Source: Haemaphysalis longicornis (taxonomy: Eukaryota > Arthropoda > Arachnida > Ixodida > Ixodidae). Taken from it: a stretch of DNA of 64,000 bases. The stretch is from the NCBI GenBank assembly GCA_013339765.2, contig JABSTR010001160.1, positions 135,001 through 199,000 of the forward strand, in the 5' to 3' direction. Positions 10,718 to 21,845 of this stretch are shown in pieces; position 1 is the first letter of the stretch, and each line of letters opens with the position of its first letter. The notes under the pieces are model-generated. The model was given only the letters and a program-made list of their open reading frames with translations, had not been told where the DNA came from and did not search any database. The position numbers were made by a program, and so were the translations under genes.

Positions 10718-12020
10718 TGAAATTGACATCTTTACCGATGCCAGCCTGGATCAACACCGAATGGGCCTCGCGTGGCATTGTCCAGCACATCCCGAATTCG
10801 GTGGTTCCATTACGAATCATATATTTATCCGTCTCGCACTGAAGCCGAACTGCGTAGAATTCTCCATTCACTGGACCATCTTGCCTAGAGCACTGCACGG
10901 GCCTAATTTTAAGGCCCGAGCCCGGCCCGAGCCCACTTCGCGAAGCCCGAGCCCGACCCGGGCCCGTAACACCTAGCCCGAGCCCGGTCCGGGCCCGGGC
11001 ATTCATTAGTGAGCCTGGCCCGAGCCCGGCCCGGTGATCTATTTTTTGGCCTAGGGAGGGCCCGCGCGTGTTTGACCAGGCCCGGTCTTTGACGCTGAAG
11101 AAAGTTTGTTTATTATATTCCGGGCGATCAGACGGGGCATCTGGTCTGTACAAGCACGTCATGAACTGAACGCAAAAAATAAGGGTTTAAAAGTGCACGT
11201 AGTTTAGCTTTCGCCGTCTGCCATATCGGCGTAATAATAGCTCGTATTCTTAGACCAGAGACACCATCACCTTTGATTACCAGACTCTGGACACGTGGTT
11301 GTCTCGGCCACAAGTTAGTATTGCTGGAATTTTTTGATCCGCATTTGAATCAACGAGTATGTACGCGCGTTGAAATACTTCACATGCAGTGGTCGTTAAG
11401 CGGTGGTGTTTCTCTGGCATGCGTGTTTGATTCCCGGCCACGGCAGCCGAATTTCGATTGGTGCGACATCTAAAACACACATATACATATATAGACATAG
11501 GTACACAGCTCCAGGATATCTGAATTAATTTCTTCCCCTCTAGGGCATTCCTTGTAATCGTGTCCTTGGTATGTTATACACCAAAATATAAAATCTTGAT
11601 GCAGTACAAGAAATGTCATTAAAATTGCAGTATAGTGGCCATAAGACCTAGCAAAACACGTTTTTAAAACATTGCGTACAACTAACAGCAATAAACCAAG
11701 AATATTCACTTTGATCTTCTTTTCTACATTTCACGTCGGACCTATTAACGGCCGTGCCTATAAATTCAAGCCCGAGCCCGGCCCGGGCCCACGGCGTGGA
11801 GCCCGAGCCCGGCCCGGCCCGCGCAATGAGCCCGGGCCCGGCCCGGGCCCGCCGAAAATCGACTTCGGGGCGGCCCGGCCCGGGCTTTCGGGCCGGCCCG
11901 GGCCCGTGCAGTGCACTAATATTCTTGCCTACAACGTCTCCGCTCCACTACCTGCCCGCATTCGTATACCCTCAACGACTCCAAAACTGCTATTGAGGAG
12001 TTCAACAAGGCTTTTTCTGA
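10718..12020 (+). pseudogene. LINE RNase H domain interrupted by a transposon
   Basis: DEIDIFTDASLDQ at about 10718-10756 is the first RNase H strand with its catalytic aspartate. Coding continues to the LDHL region at 10880, stops at the insertion, and resumes with AYNVSAPLPARIRI at 11930. A shifted frame then gives NDSKTAIEEFNKAF, the second catalytic segment (DSK). The target duplication allows the host reading to be recognised on both sides. Confidence 0.75.
10886..11918. mobile_element. hAT-like non-autonomous transposon with GGCCCG-rich ends
   Basis: The left end TAGAGCACTGCACGGGCC and the right end, read in reverse TAGTGCACTGCACGGGCC, are 17/18 inverted repeats. The left flank is ATCTTGCC (10878-10885). 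The right flank carries CTTGCC after a 3-bp disturbance, consistent with an 8-bp duplication. Both subterminal regions (10896-11040 and 11768-11910) are dense runs of GAGCCCGGCCCG-like units. The centre is AT-rich and has no transposase. TIR size and duplication length suggest hAT; that is an inference. Confidence 0.75.
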
Positions 12021-12058
12021 CCATCCTACTCAGTGATTTCCCTACACCCCCCCTGTAG

Positions 12059-12870
12059 ACCCCCCTAGTTTTTCTGGACACCCCCCCTTTAATCCCCAAA
12101 TTTCACTCTTGTCAGTCCTTGTATGGACCTTTTTCAGTATCGATCTGCGCATGCGCGGGCTGCCCGTCTGCTATTCTTGGCAGTAGCCTCGAGCCTAGTA
12201 CCAGGGCCCGAGTACTCGGGCCTAGTAGCCTATATACCATGTGCCCGGTCTTGCTTTTGTTTTTATGGACCCTGGATGATTAGCGCTGCTTTCACGCTGC
12301 GTCAAGTAAGACGTGTGCAAGTTTAATTATAAGACTGCAAATAAATAACATATCGATTCGTCAGAGGCCACTGGTACAGAGCAAGAACAAGCCCGTGAGG
12401 AGGTACGAGCAAAGCATATATCGACAAGCGCTCACCCAAAATTACTTCGACTGAGGCCGCCTTTGACTTGAACTAAGTGCAGTAAACACACATATAATTT
12501 ACTTTCTTCATTGATTTGATGCCGTTCTTTGTTTACAACCGTTATCTTTGCAGAAGCTCTTTCAGCGTGTACATTTAAAATGGGCAATTTGGCGAGGCGA
12601 AGCGCTATGGAAGCTAATCCTGGCGTTTTAATAAATCGGGAGCGTACAATCGGTGCCTGATTTATAAGTGCTGCATAATTCGTGTACTTCCTAAACATTG
12701 CTTCAAGAACCCAAATTTCGTCACTGGCCCTGGTAACAAGTTCGAAAATGTCCTTATACGTTGAAAAATGGCGAGAAATTAAAAAAAAACTGAATACGGA
12801 CCTTTCATGGTAAAAAACGAATTTCTCTAAATTTGTTGTTTTTCTTATATTGAATAGAAAGCACCGCCTC
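12059..12870. other. Unassigned stretch
   Basis: No gene is visible. It contains a pyrimidine-rich stretch (12040-12090) and an 18-bp perfect palindrome at 12205-12222 (GGCCCGAGTACTCGGGCC). The rest is AT-rich sequence without recognisable domains. Confidence 0.4.
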
Positions 12871-12872
12871 TC

Positions 12873-12874
<2 letters not shown>

Positions 12875-12941
<67 letters not shown>
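12875..12941. repeat. (TA)n microsatellite
   Basis: About 33 uninterrupted TA dinucleotides, directly bordering the tRNA-derived repeat that follows. Confidence 0.97.
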
Positions 12942-12944
<3 letters not shown>

Positions 12945-13493
12945 AATAAGGGTTGGCAGTCGAAAAAACCTCGGAAAGCAAAGCGGAGGTTGTGGTGCGT
13001 CAAAGAAAGAGATGAAGAATTTTTTGAGTCGAAAAGAAAGTGGTGAAAAAATGCCCGCCGGGTGGGATCCGAACCCACGACCTCCAGAATACGGGCTGGT
13101 GCGATAACCACTACGCTACCGGCGGGGCTGTTTCCCCAGCACTTTCTCGGGTATTTATGTTAAGGTATTTTTGTTTCCTCCACTTGGGGGTGGTAGCCAG
13201 CGCCACTCGGACTACTCGGGTGAAGGGGACCTTCTTTTTAACCCCCGGGCCGTGAATCGAGCGTCTACGACATGTCGAGAGTGGTCGACCAGCGTTTAAC
13301 CCTCTTAAGCTACCTTTGGCAGCAAGACTGCCAGAACAGAGGCCCTCGCTATGCATGTTGCGAATCAGAAAATTGGAAATGAGGGGCTCCGTGAAATAAG
13401 AGAGAAAATAAGGGTTGGCAGTCAAGAAAACCTCGGAAAGCAAAGGGGAGGTTGTGGTGGGTAAAAGAAAGAGATGAAGCATTTTTTGAGTCG
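12940..13493 (-). repeat. tRNA-derived repeat flanked by ~95-bp direct repeats
   Basis: The minus strand of 13053-13128 folds like a tRNA. Acceptor-type arms CCCGCCG/CGGCGGG, an A box (TAGCGTAGTGG) and a B box (GGTTCGGATCC) are present. The anticodon loop is 8 nt, so it is not a convincing functional tRNA. Blocks beginning GAAAATAAGGGTTGGCAGTC occur on both sides, at 12942 and 13404. The arrangement fits a SINE, or a dimer of one, with pol III-type internal promoters. Confidence 0.7.
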
Positions 13494-13505
13494 AAAAAAA
13501 AAAAA

Positions 13506-13541
13506 TATATATATATATATAGTAGAGAGAGAGAGAGAGAG

Positions 13542-13602
<61 letters not shown>
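13506..13602. repeat. (TA)n and (GA)n microsatellites
   Basis: A short TA run (13506-13521) is followed by an interrupted GA array to about 13602, at the end of the second direct repeat of the tRNA-derived unit. Confidence 0.95.
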
Positions 13603-13606
<4 letters not shown>

Positions 13607-13698
13607 TGAAAAACCTACGTCACGGGGATGAGCGTTTGGTTAACAGACGTCTATTATTTAACTAGTGGGATAGAAAAACAGCTTTTCTAGTTTATGAA

Positions 13699-13720
13699 CC
13701 CCCCCCCCCCCCCCCCCCCC
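13699..13720. repeat. Poly-C tract
   Basis: About 22 consecutive Cs, followed by another C run near 13734. The length is likely to be unreliable. Confidence 0.9.
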
Positions 13721-13739
13721 GCGCCATTGAGACACCCCC

Positions 13740-13900
13740 CCCTTGATTCGATGCCTGGGGAAACCCCTGATCCTACTGTCCACCAGATTCAAGCTATGGT
13801 CAACATACTCGCTAAGAATGGCACTAAAACTCACCTGGCATGGATACCGGGACACATGATGCAGGGACATGACAACCAGGCTAGGGAGAGCCTCCTCGTA
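13740..13900 (+). pseudogene. RNase H fragment of an I-type LINE
   Basis: The plus-strand frame reads VHQIQAMVNILAKNGTKTHL then AWIPGHMMQGHDNQARE. WIPGH and the later N..A are the third RNase H motif region of I-type LINEs. It may continue the LINE that ends at about 12058, with 1.7 kb of later insertions between them, or be a separate fragment. Confidence 0.6.
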
Positions 13901-13923
13901 ACCCCTCCTCTGGATGACCAACC

Positions 13924-13990
13924 AGGCGCGTAGCCAGGATTTTTGTTCGGGGGGGGCTAAAGTTGTTCCTCCCCCCCCCCCTTCCCCCAA
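13924..13990. repeat. hAT-like terminus fragment (GCGTAGCCAG then G-run)
   Basis: GCGCGTAGCCAGGATTTTTG followed by a G-run and then a C-run resembles the end of elements starting GGCGTAGCCAG. A related terminus, inverted, is at 17290-17346. Only one end is visible here. Confidence 0.4.
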
Positions 13991-14026
13991 GAAGAAATAA
14001 AAGTGCGGTAGTTGCAGAAGCGCCCT

Positions 14027-14330
14027 TAAAGGCTATGAAGATAAAATACATGTCTGGTTCATTAAAACGTCTGCCTTGCCCCGATAACAATGATACCAGT
14101 TTATCGCAAACTTCAAAGGAATATTCGATATATTAAATTAAACGTTTGAAGCAATGGCGAATCCCCGCCCACTTTCCAGCGGCGATTTCACTATGACAGT
14201 TCAGGATCTTGTTGGTACGATTGGCGCCCAACGACTTAGGTCACCGCCAAGGAACATGATTGGGGCGATTGTAGAGGGGCCCCATTGATCTTATCATTTG
14301 AATTATAACGTGCAGTTAACACACTCATAA
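14027..14330 (-). repeat. TTAA-flanked repeat, ATGAAGAC family, fragment
   Basis: It starts TTAAAGGCTATGAAGA and continues with ACAATGATACCAGTTTATCG and later TGCAGTTAACACAC. It is collinear with the better copies at 63614-64000 and, inverted, at 26163-26637. The far end is not found. Confidence 0.6.
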
Positions 14331-14339
14331 CTACGTTTT

Positions 14340-16690
14340 AGTGCTAGCCTATATATATACCACTCCTGCCCATATCACTTCATTGCAGCGCTAAATTAGA
14401 ATTTTTTTACATATGTTGCGTTGCTTCGGTTGAAAAAACGCCTGTGATTGGAATGGAGCTGTGGCGAGTTACCAAAGGCTATTGCGATTCAATTGAACAA
14501 GGTTGTATTTTGTCTTTAAAAGGCACTTTAAGGTTCCCTCATGATATTGGTGTTGATTATGGTTGTATTTGTGCCAGCTGAGTTGTAAACTGGGCGCAAA
14601 TCCGCAGACCACGTGGTACAAATTCCTGCCCGTGATACGGACGTACATTGCACGCACGGGAACCTTGTGCAGGCCTTGCATTAAACGGGCCATAGTTTCA
14701 TGCAATTACTGGCTTTATTTCAACATGTGGAGGATGATGAGTGTGACATCCGCAATAAAATGACGTAGGCCGTAAGAGTTAGATTTTTTATTTAGTCGTC
14801 CGTGTCCAAATGAAAAATAAATGTTTTGCATTCAACGCCGCACAGTAGCGGCCAGTGTCAGGCAATGGAGCTCATTCTGTGCAGTATACATCGCATCTAT
14901 GCACTTGCATTAGGTGTAGCGCAGGTCTTATCTTTAAAAAAATGAGAGGCTATGAATTATACCTACAATAAGCATTATATCTCTAGCAATATTTTTTAAC
15001 AAATATCAACCCTAAACACACAGACATCATGCGCAATAACAGTGCTGTTAAGGGCGAAAATTACATGAACATGACAGGATTAGTCCACACCAAAGCGGAA
15101 CAAGCGGAACTTAATAAATGCTGACGATTGCTCAAAATGCCCTTCATGCCACATATTTAGAATGTATACGTAGCAGTTGTGGATTCAGAAAGATAGACAA
15201 CAGCGCGCACCCGTATGTGTGTATGCGGGGGGGGCGTGAGGGGAGGAGGAGGGCGGAGGTGTGCTGGTGCTCTTGAGAGGGCCTGCTGTCTGTAGCCCGT
15301 TTATTTAATTAGGAAATTCTGTTGTCTTGCACGACCGATTGATGCCTTGAAAGAACGATACTCCTGCGTCCACAGAACTTCAAAGAAGGCCAGAAGAGTT
15401 AAAGGAAAATTCTACCAGAAAGGCAACGTTTGTTTCTTTTCTTCGCCACCAGTACGAAGGTTCTTCATTTGCGCTGTGCACGCTGCTATGGGTTTAAAAA
15501 CTGGGTGTAGCAGTCGATGCACGCGTAGATATGAAACGCGGTAACGAAATTCCCGATAACGCGCACACAATGCGACAGTGGCTACCTCACATGGAGTTTC
15601 GTCCCAGTAAAAGCAAACTATTAAAACTGAAGCCAGAACAAATATATTTTTCACTCTTCATGTACTGATACTAACGCTGTCCCGATACACTCTGAGTAAC
15701 CCTCTCCAACTTCGTGCATAATAATATATTTAGGCTTTTACAGGAGTTGAATTTACGTTTTCCCTCATTAAAAATCACCTACCCGCTCCACCGTGGGCGC
15801 TTTTAACCACCAATTCAAACGCAAATACTGCATTCGAAATAAAACGAAATACACAGTTTTAGCTCGCAGACACAAGGTACTGGGGGCAATCGTGTAAATA
15901 TAAAGAAATGATTATTTAAATATCAAAGAATGCATAACTGATCTGCACTGCACAACTTAACGTACAATGCAACCTCCATCGCCAAAAGACATCAGTGATC
16001 ATGGAAGGATTACTCACTGGAAGAAAATGACTTACAATTCGGGGCCTCTTTTGGGTGTTGGCACTTGGAACATGAGCTTCTCAAAACCAGTGGCGCTTCT
16101 ATCCTCGCGGCATATTGCCGTTGTGTTTCAGGCCCTTAATATACACTGCTCTGGGCAGCCGCCGTCCAGGGAAAAAGCGGCCGTGGACGCAATGGAGGGG
16201 CTTTAGTTGTGATCGAGGTAGAATATGGCCATCTGATCGTTGTTACTCTCGCGACGGTCGTTTGCCTGTGCAGGGCTGGTGACCGCTGTGTCCTTCACAT
16301 TTAGGATAAAGTCTGGGACTGGCTCGGGGAGCTGCAGCGCGCCTTTTTTGTAGACCCGCTGTTCTCCAGTTTCCTAGGTTAGGGGAGAATACCGCCGAAC
16401 AAAGCTGCCTAATCGCAGGGGTGAAATTGATTGTCGCAACATCGCCGTCGGAAGGGGACACTCAGTGCGCGCAATCTGAGCCCACTCCAACAAAAACCCT
16501 CCCGGGCTCGACAGAAACGTGAAAAAGGAATAATGAAGGGCTGACGCGAGGAAGAGGGGTATACCTTGCTGTGTGTCTCATTCGCAAAGGCCCTCTGTCC
16601 GCGCGCGACATTAATCCAGCTAAACTGCATGTTTCATCCATTACATAGCCTCATCGCATTCTTCAGTTACCTTGCACGAGTCTTGAATGT
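14340..16690. other. Unassigned intergenic or intronic sequence
   Basis: About 2.3 kb without recognisable genes. There is a G/A-rich patch at 15220-15260. Short open frames in both directions have no family resemblance and no splice or codon pattern that would support them. Confidence 0.4.
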
Positions 16691-16693
16691 GTG

Positions 16694-16742
16694 CCCACGG
16701 CCGCTTGATATCCCCTTTTCTAGGAGATGGAGCGGCCGTGGG
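16694..16742. repeat. 12-bp-arm hairpin
   Basis: CCCACGGCCGCT (16694-16705) and AGCGGCCGTGGG (16731-16742) are perfect inverted repeats around a 25-bp loop. Confidence 0.85.
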
Positions 16743-17102
16743 TCAGCCACCCCGCCGCTTGCACGTTGTTCTGCTTAACATACAAAGATCCTCTGTTCCC
16801 TTTCGGGCCTGCATCGTATACGTCTTCAGCCATCAATGACCGGAGGTCCCTCTTTTTTTTTTTTTCGCCGCGAGTTAGTGCGGACCACTCCTTGCTTCCT
16901 TGGCCGAGTCAATCTCCTCTGCTGAGAACGACTCAGCCGGCCTATTATTCTCTGTGTTGCCACGTGTCTCGCACAAAGGGACACAAACGCATGCCTTTGT
17001 CGTCCCGTGCGCTGAGCTTACCCGAAGGCGCCGTGGCTTTCGGCGCTGCCCCGTCCGCAATCATCCCTCAGCGGTTCGCACCCTTCAGGCGCTTCATTTT
17101 GT

Positions 17103-17159
17103 CACGGCCGGACTCGACTCCCTTTCTGCAGCGCGGAAAAATAGTCGAGTCCGGCCGTG
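17103..17159. repeat. 17-bp-arm hairpin
   Basis: CACGGCCGGACTCGACT (17103-17119) and its perfect reverse complement (17143-17159) flank a 23-bp loop. It shares the CACGGCCG outer arm with the hairpin at 16694. Confidence 0.88.
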
Positions 17160-17289
17160 GTTTTGTGTAAATACCCTTGCATAGGGCAGACATTGAGTCG
17201 TGAATGCTTCTATTAGTGGCACTTTCAAAGGATATGCAGCTCTGTTCACAGACGAGGTACCAGGCATACAGGCAGCCCGGCGACGGCCG

Positions 17290-17346
17290 GAAAAATTTCG
17301 GGGGGGGGGCTGAAGCCCGGTCAGCCCCCCCCTGGCTACGCCACTG
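17290..17346. repeat. hAT-like terminus fragment, inverted
   Basis: Read in reverse it starts CAGTGGCGTAGCCAGGGGGG, a form common to hAT-type ends. It contains a GGGGGGGGCTGA/TCAGCCCCCCC fold-back. Only one end is visible, so the element's extent is unknown. Confidence 0.45.
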
Positions 17347-17424
17347 TGACCAACCCCTGCTGCTGTCCCGCCCACCTCCTTTCGCCTGCAACTGGAACAC
17401 GCTCGCCACGCGCGCCGATGCCGC

Positions 17425-17877
17425 CTAGCGTAAAGTACTCCGCATTAATCAGACTCTTGCCAATGCTGCTCTCACTCCTCACATCATAGCCACCACCCCA
17501 ACTTTGTCCGCACTGTTCAGCGACTTCTATCGCGGACCTAAACCATTTAATCTGCACTGTGCTGCATTCTCAGACCATCGATATATTCTCGAACGTGCCC
17601 TCCCAAATGGTTCTTCACCAGATAATTCCCCATACCATGACCCTGAATTCCTCGCCGCGCTAAGCCCCTTTTCCCTTGAGAGTGGTCTGGCTTAAAAAGT
17701 GTGAGCCGGGGCCTTCAGTTAACCTACTCGGCCGCTCAAACTGGACCTCACTCGGAAGCTGCCTGCACGACCCTTGAAGATACAAGAAATGTTATTCCTC
17801 CCTCCCTGATATTCCCATTTTCACCCTCTGGCCAACCGGCCATCCTTTCCCAATAAAGGACTTTACTACTACTACTA

Positions 17878-17918
<41 letters not shown>

Positions 17919-17935
17919 TACTACTACTACTTCCA
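17425..17935 (+). repeat. LINE-like 3' end with (CTA)n tail
   Basis: The stretch ends in an AATAAAGG signal followed by a tail of CTA trinucleotides (17867-17933), typical of a LINE 3' terminus. The coding remnant just before it is too degraded to assign. Confidence 0.45.
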
Positions 17936-17939
17936 GGTC

Positions 17940-18890
17940 GGAATCGCGGGGTGCTCGGTTTGTAGTACAGAGGCTCGAGCTAACCTGTCCGCTTCTATGT
18001 TACCCTTTATTCCCTAGTGCGCCGGGGCCCACACGATCCTGTGTTGCATATTAGGAGGTGTACAGGGTGTTCTGGTACGCTGCCTTTAGCCTGGAGGTGC
18101 ACACGACAAAAGAAAACCACCGTGATTCGAAAACCGCGCCAAAAGTGTTCTCTGCTAAATTTAGTGAAAACAGGACACGAGCTCTTCATTTCAGTTTTTA
18201 TATTCAATGAAAGAGGGCACCACATGACGCGCTGTTGACATAGGAGGACGGAAATCCCGCAGTTTGACGTTCGCCCGTTCCTTGGCGCCGACGTTATTCT
18301 GGTTTGTGTTGCAGAAGCTGCTGTGAGGTAAGCCAATCGATATTTTTTATACATGTTGAACCAAATATGACGAACGCGCTGCGTGAACATCGTGGTGTCT
18401 ATTAGCCGAGAAGGGAAGCAAGCCGTCTGCTAGCACGGTCCGCAAAATTGTTGCGCTGCCAGGCAAGCGTCAACAAACTCGGCGCGCGCCTCATGAAGAT
18501 GGAGCTTTCCTGCCTCCGATGTGCTATTAGTGGCGGCGGTGGTATTTTCGTCGCAAGCGAAGTGGGAGCAACTATTTGGCGTGTAACTGAAGCATCAATC
18601 ACTCAGTTCTTTTTCACCACCAAGGTTTCAAGTCTAGCACGGAACGATAAGTGCTTAATTTCTGTCCAGACGGAACGCGAACGGAATAGGTGAGACTCGC
18701 GGTGAGAGCAGCTTTTCTTGCGTTACGACGACTGATTATCCAGCTGCCTTGCTCTGTGCAGGTGAGAATATTTTCTTCGCTGGCCAAAGTTTCTGCGCAC
18801 TGTTGCCGAACACTGCAATCAATTTTTGTTGTGCGATTCTTTTTGTAAGATGGGTTAGTTAAACCTGAATTTAACTGAGTGCTGGTTGTC
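17940..18890. other. Unassigned stretch upstream of the CR1-type LINE
   Basis: No coding signal. By position the part nearest 18890 could be the 5' untranslated region of the LINE that follows. Confidence 0.3.
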
Positions 18891-20328
18891 ATGTCTCAGG
18901 ATAGCGGCGACTTCGCTAAGGCCCTTGACAGTCTGAAGCGCGATCTGCGAGCTGATTTCAAAACATTTAAAGTAAGTGTGAAAAATTGTAATGACACTTG
19001 CGATGGCGTAAAAAACTCATCAAAGAAATGAAAGAACTTCGAAAAGAAGTTCAAAGCTTAAGAGAAAAAAATGCGAAACTAGAGTCAGAAAATCTCAGGC
19101 TTAACGACAAAATAGAACAACTGGAACAATACCAGAGGGCCAACAACATCGAAATAATAATAATAATAATAATAAAAATAATTTTATTTGCGAAGTCAGT
19201 GTGCCCACCCAGGGGGGTGCACGGCTAGGCAGATAGGTAGAGACCCTTACGCAGGTGCGCCTGCTAGCCCGCCACTGAGTGGGTGGAGGGAGCGTAAAAC
19301 GCATTGAATAAATAGACAGGGATTGGAAAGAAAAAACAAACAAAAGACGACAAAGAGACAAAAAATGACAGCAGAGAGATTGTAGGAACATACACGAAAC
19401 GCAGGAAGAGAACACGCAAGGACACACGGAGAATAATATAGACTTATAGTACATGGCGGGCGTGGAGGAGACTAGGGGGCACTTGTCAGAAGGAGGCGTG
19501 CATACGAGCGACACAACTCTACGGATTCCTCTCTGCCACGGGGGAGAGGCTTGCGCTGGCTTGCCGGCAGTGAGAGGAAACCCTCGTACAGCAGCAGGAA
19601 CGAGGGACGTGCTATGCCTAGCAGTTCGTGCACGCATCAGTTGGGGTTGGCCAGTGCGGTTGCTCACGCGCACCTGCGAAGACAGGAAAGTTCCAGACAG
19701 GGAGCCATCAAAGACGCGGCACAGGAGGCGAACACGGCCAATGTCCCGGCGGTAGGCCAATTGACGCCACTTTGCAACCACGAGCCTCTCCTCGTAGTGT
19801 AGACGGGCTGCAGGCCCTGTGGAACGAGAGACTAATGTGTGAGATGCCCTCCTCTGTACACTCTCTATTCGCGCCACGAGGTGCTGCTGTGGTGGTGACC
19901 ACACCGCGCTACAGTACTCAAGCAGGGGCAACACAAGTGACGTGTACAGTAGCCGGAAAGCGTGCGGGTCACACTGCTTGGTCACACGGGTGACAAAGCC
20001 CAGGGTCTGGCGCGACTTTGCGACGACGCTGGCCACATGGGCATGGAAGTCTAATAGTGCCTGGTGTACCAGGGGAAGGGGATGCCTATGATGTTGTGAA
20101 GAGGATTGGAGCAATCCTGAAGGAACCGATTACGGACGCAGACATTGATATTTGCCATCGAGTCCCTACTTTCAAACTGACCGAACAGAACATAGTGGTT
20201 CGCTTCGTTCGGCGCGAAAAGCGAGACAAGCTCTTGAAGGAGTCAAAAAAGCAGCGGGTAACGACTAAAGATTTGGACTGTGGTGGAAACAGCAAACCGG
20301 TTTACGTAACAAACACCTTACTGCCTTG
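18891..20328 (+). pseudogene. LINE ORF1 (coiled coil), split by an insertion
   Basis: The first part (18891-19152) reads through a heptad-like segment, KELRKEVQSLREKNAKLE and NDKIEQLEQYQRANNIEI, with a frame shift after the start. The second part (20072-20328) has GEGDAYDVVKRIGAIL, DADIDICHRVPT and NIVVRFVRREKRDKLL. This is the RNA-binding ORF1 fold seen in CR1-like elements, in which the QRxNNIEI...GVP junction is conserved. The insertion falls exactly between NNIEI and GVP. Confidence 0.75.
19153..20050 (-). mobile_element. LINE 3' fragment inserted in ORF1
   Basis: The minus strand encodes FHAHVASVVAKSRQTLGFV, then LPLLEYCSAVWSPPQQHL and IESVQRRASHTL, the C-terminal region after RT in CR1/Jockey-like elements. 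The 3' end on the plus strand is an AAT array (19155-19180) with AAAATAATTTTATTT. It is 5'-truncated at about 20050. No clear target duplication is visible. It is younger than the ORF1 it interrupts. Confidence 0.8.
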
Positions 20329-20357
20329 AACAAAAAGCTCTTGGGTGCTGCAGTCGC

Positions 20358-21542
20358 TTGCAGGAAAGCCACAAACTGCAAGTTTGTGTGAACGGCAGGT
20401 GGAAAGATCTTTGCACGCAAGGACGAGGACTCGAGGGCTTTGAGGATTGTTACGCTGCCCGGATGTTGGTAAAATCAACTAAGAAACCAATTATCTATGA
20501 CAATGATATAGTATCGGTCTTTTGGTTATGGACGAATACCACGCACGAATTTAACAAAGAACATGGAAAACACTGTACACGATTGTATACAATGCACGTC
20601 AACATTAGGAGTATTAAAAATAAAGTAGATACTTTTGAAACTTTTTTGCAATCCCTGTCCGTAAAATTTGACGTTATAGCTATAAGTGAAACTTGGTTGA
20701 CAAAAGAAGATGTACCGCCTTATCTCGAAGGTTACAAGTGTGAAGCATTGATCAGGCAGCAGGGGAGGGGCGGTGGTACAGCTGTCTACGTTAATACTTA
20801 TCTTCACCACCAGGCTATTGAGCCAATGAAAAGGGTAGATGAACACGTTGAAAGTTTATTTATTAAAGTACCGAATACCGTTATTAGTGTGTTGTATAGG
20901 CCGCCTTCGGGTAACATGGCTGAGTTCTTGCAGTTCGTTGAAACTTTACTCTTTAATATTGGATCCACAAGTTCGCCATTTATAATACTTGGGGATGTAA
21001 ATATCGACACTGGTTCTGACAACCCTCAAGCGTGTGAGTTTCGCGGACGTCTCGACCAGTATGCCTGTAACAATTTAATATTACTACCAACTAGAGTGAC
21101 CAGTACCAGTGCGACATCTCTTGATGTATGTATTACAAATCTAGATGCTAGTTCTGTTTCGGCTGGAATTATTTCATGTGATCTAAGCGACCATCTACCC
21201 GTATTCTGTTTAGCCCCAGTTACCAATGGTATTGTTGGTATCCCCGAACAAAATAGTGTTTTTCGCAACATCGACAATGAAATCCTCAGTTGCTTTCAGT
21301 CCCTCATTGAAAATGAAAGCTGGCTTGATATTTTCCATGAGCACAGCCCTGTGAGTGCCTATGAAAAATTTATGGACAAATTCCTATTTTGTTACAACAA
21401 AGCATTTCCTCCACGGCAATACAAAACCAGACTTAAAAAAGTGAGAAAGCCATGGGATAACCGTCGAGCTGTACAAAAGGATAAGGGAAAAAAATCGCTT
21501 CTATCACGCCTTCATTCGCTGTCGCAAAGTCGACATGGTTGA
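20358..21542 (+). pseudogene. CR1-type LINE endonuclease
   Basis: The longest clean frame of this element, 394 codons. HVNIRSIKNKVDTFETFLQ is followed by VIAISETWL (catalytic E), then SVLYRPPSG, ILGDVNIDTG (GDxN) and CDLSDHLPVFC (SDH). All main endonuclease landmarks are present in one frame. The N-terminal 60 or so residues look like a frameshifted read of the ORF1 end and are probably not native. The role is to nick the target DNA for primed reverse transcription. Confidence 0.85.
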
Positions 21543-21845
21543 TAATTATAAACAATACAGAAACAGATTGAACTCCGATCTGAAAAACGCTAAGATAAGT
21601 TACTACGAAAATAAATTTTAAGACATTAGGAATGACACCCGCAAGGTTTGGGACACAATTAACGGTATTATGGGAAGAAAGCAAAGTCAGCATATTATAA
21701 AAGAATCTTAATAAATAATACCATAAATGACAGGGAAGAACTTGCAGGTGCAGTTAACAGACATTTTGTAAATGTTGGTGTATATGCCGGGACCAATTCC
21801 AATACGCTCAGTATAACAAGAGTTGGAAACCTATCTGAATCCATA

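Larger units (their letters stand above)
8029..12058 (+). mobile_element. I-type LINE with endonuclease, RT and RNase H, split by a hAT-like element
   Basis: The plus-strand blocks in order are an apurinic-type endonuclease (8100-8680), RT (9340-10490) and an RNase H domain that begins at about 10718. RNase H is interrupted at 10886-11918 by a transposon and resumes at 11928. RNase H downstream of RT is characteristic of the I group of LINEs. The blocks lie in different frames with several stops. A further RNase H-like fragment at 13740-13900 may be its continuation after later insertions. Confidence 0.8.

Noticed and set aside
10542..11162. 206-codon open frame over the GC-rich array
   Set aside because: Its repetitive Gly/Arg/Pro content follows from the GGCCCG units and LINE antisense sequence; no family resemblance.
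12845..13111. Open frame containing an Ile-Tyr repeat
   Set aside because: Translation of the TA microsatellite.
13053..13128. Functional tRNA gene
   Set aside because: The anticodon loop has 8 nt and the unit is embedded in a repeat; better explained as a SINE head.
17867..17933. CRISPR-like or designed array
   Set aside because: Simple CTA trinucleotide repeat at a LINE 3' end; no spacers.
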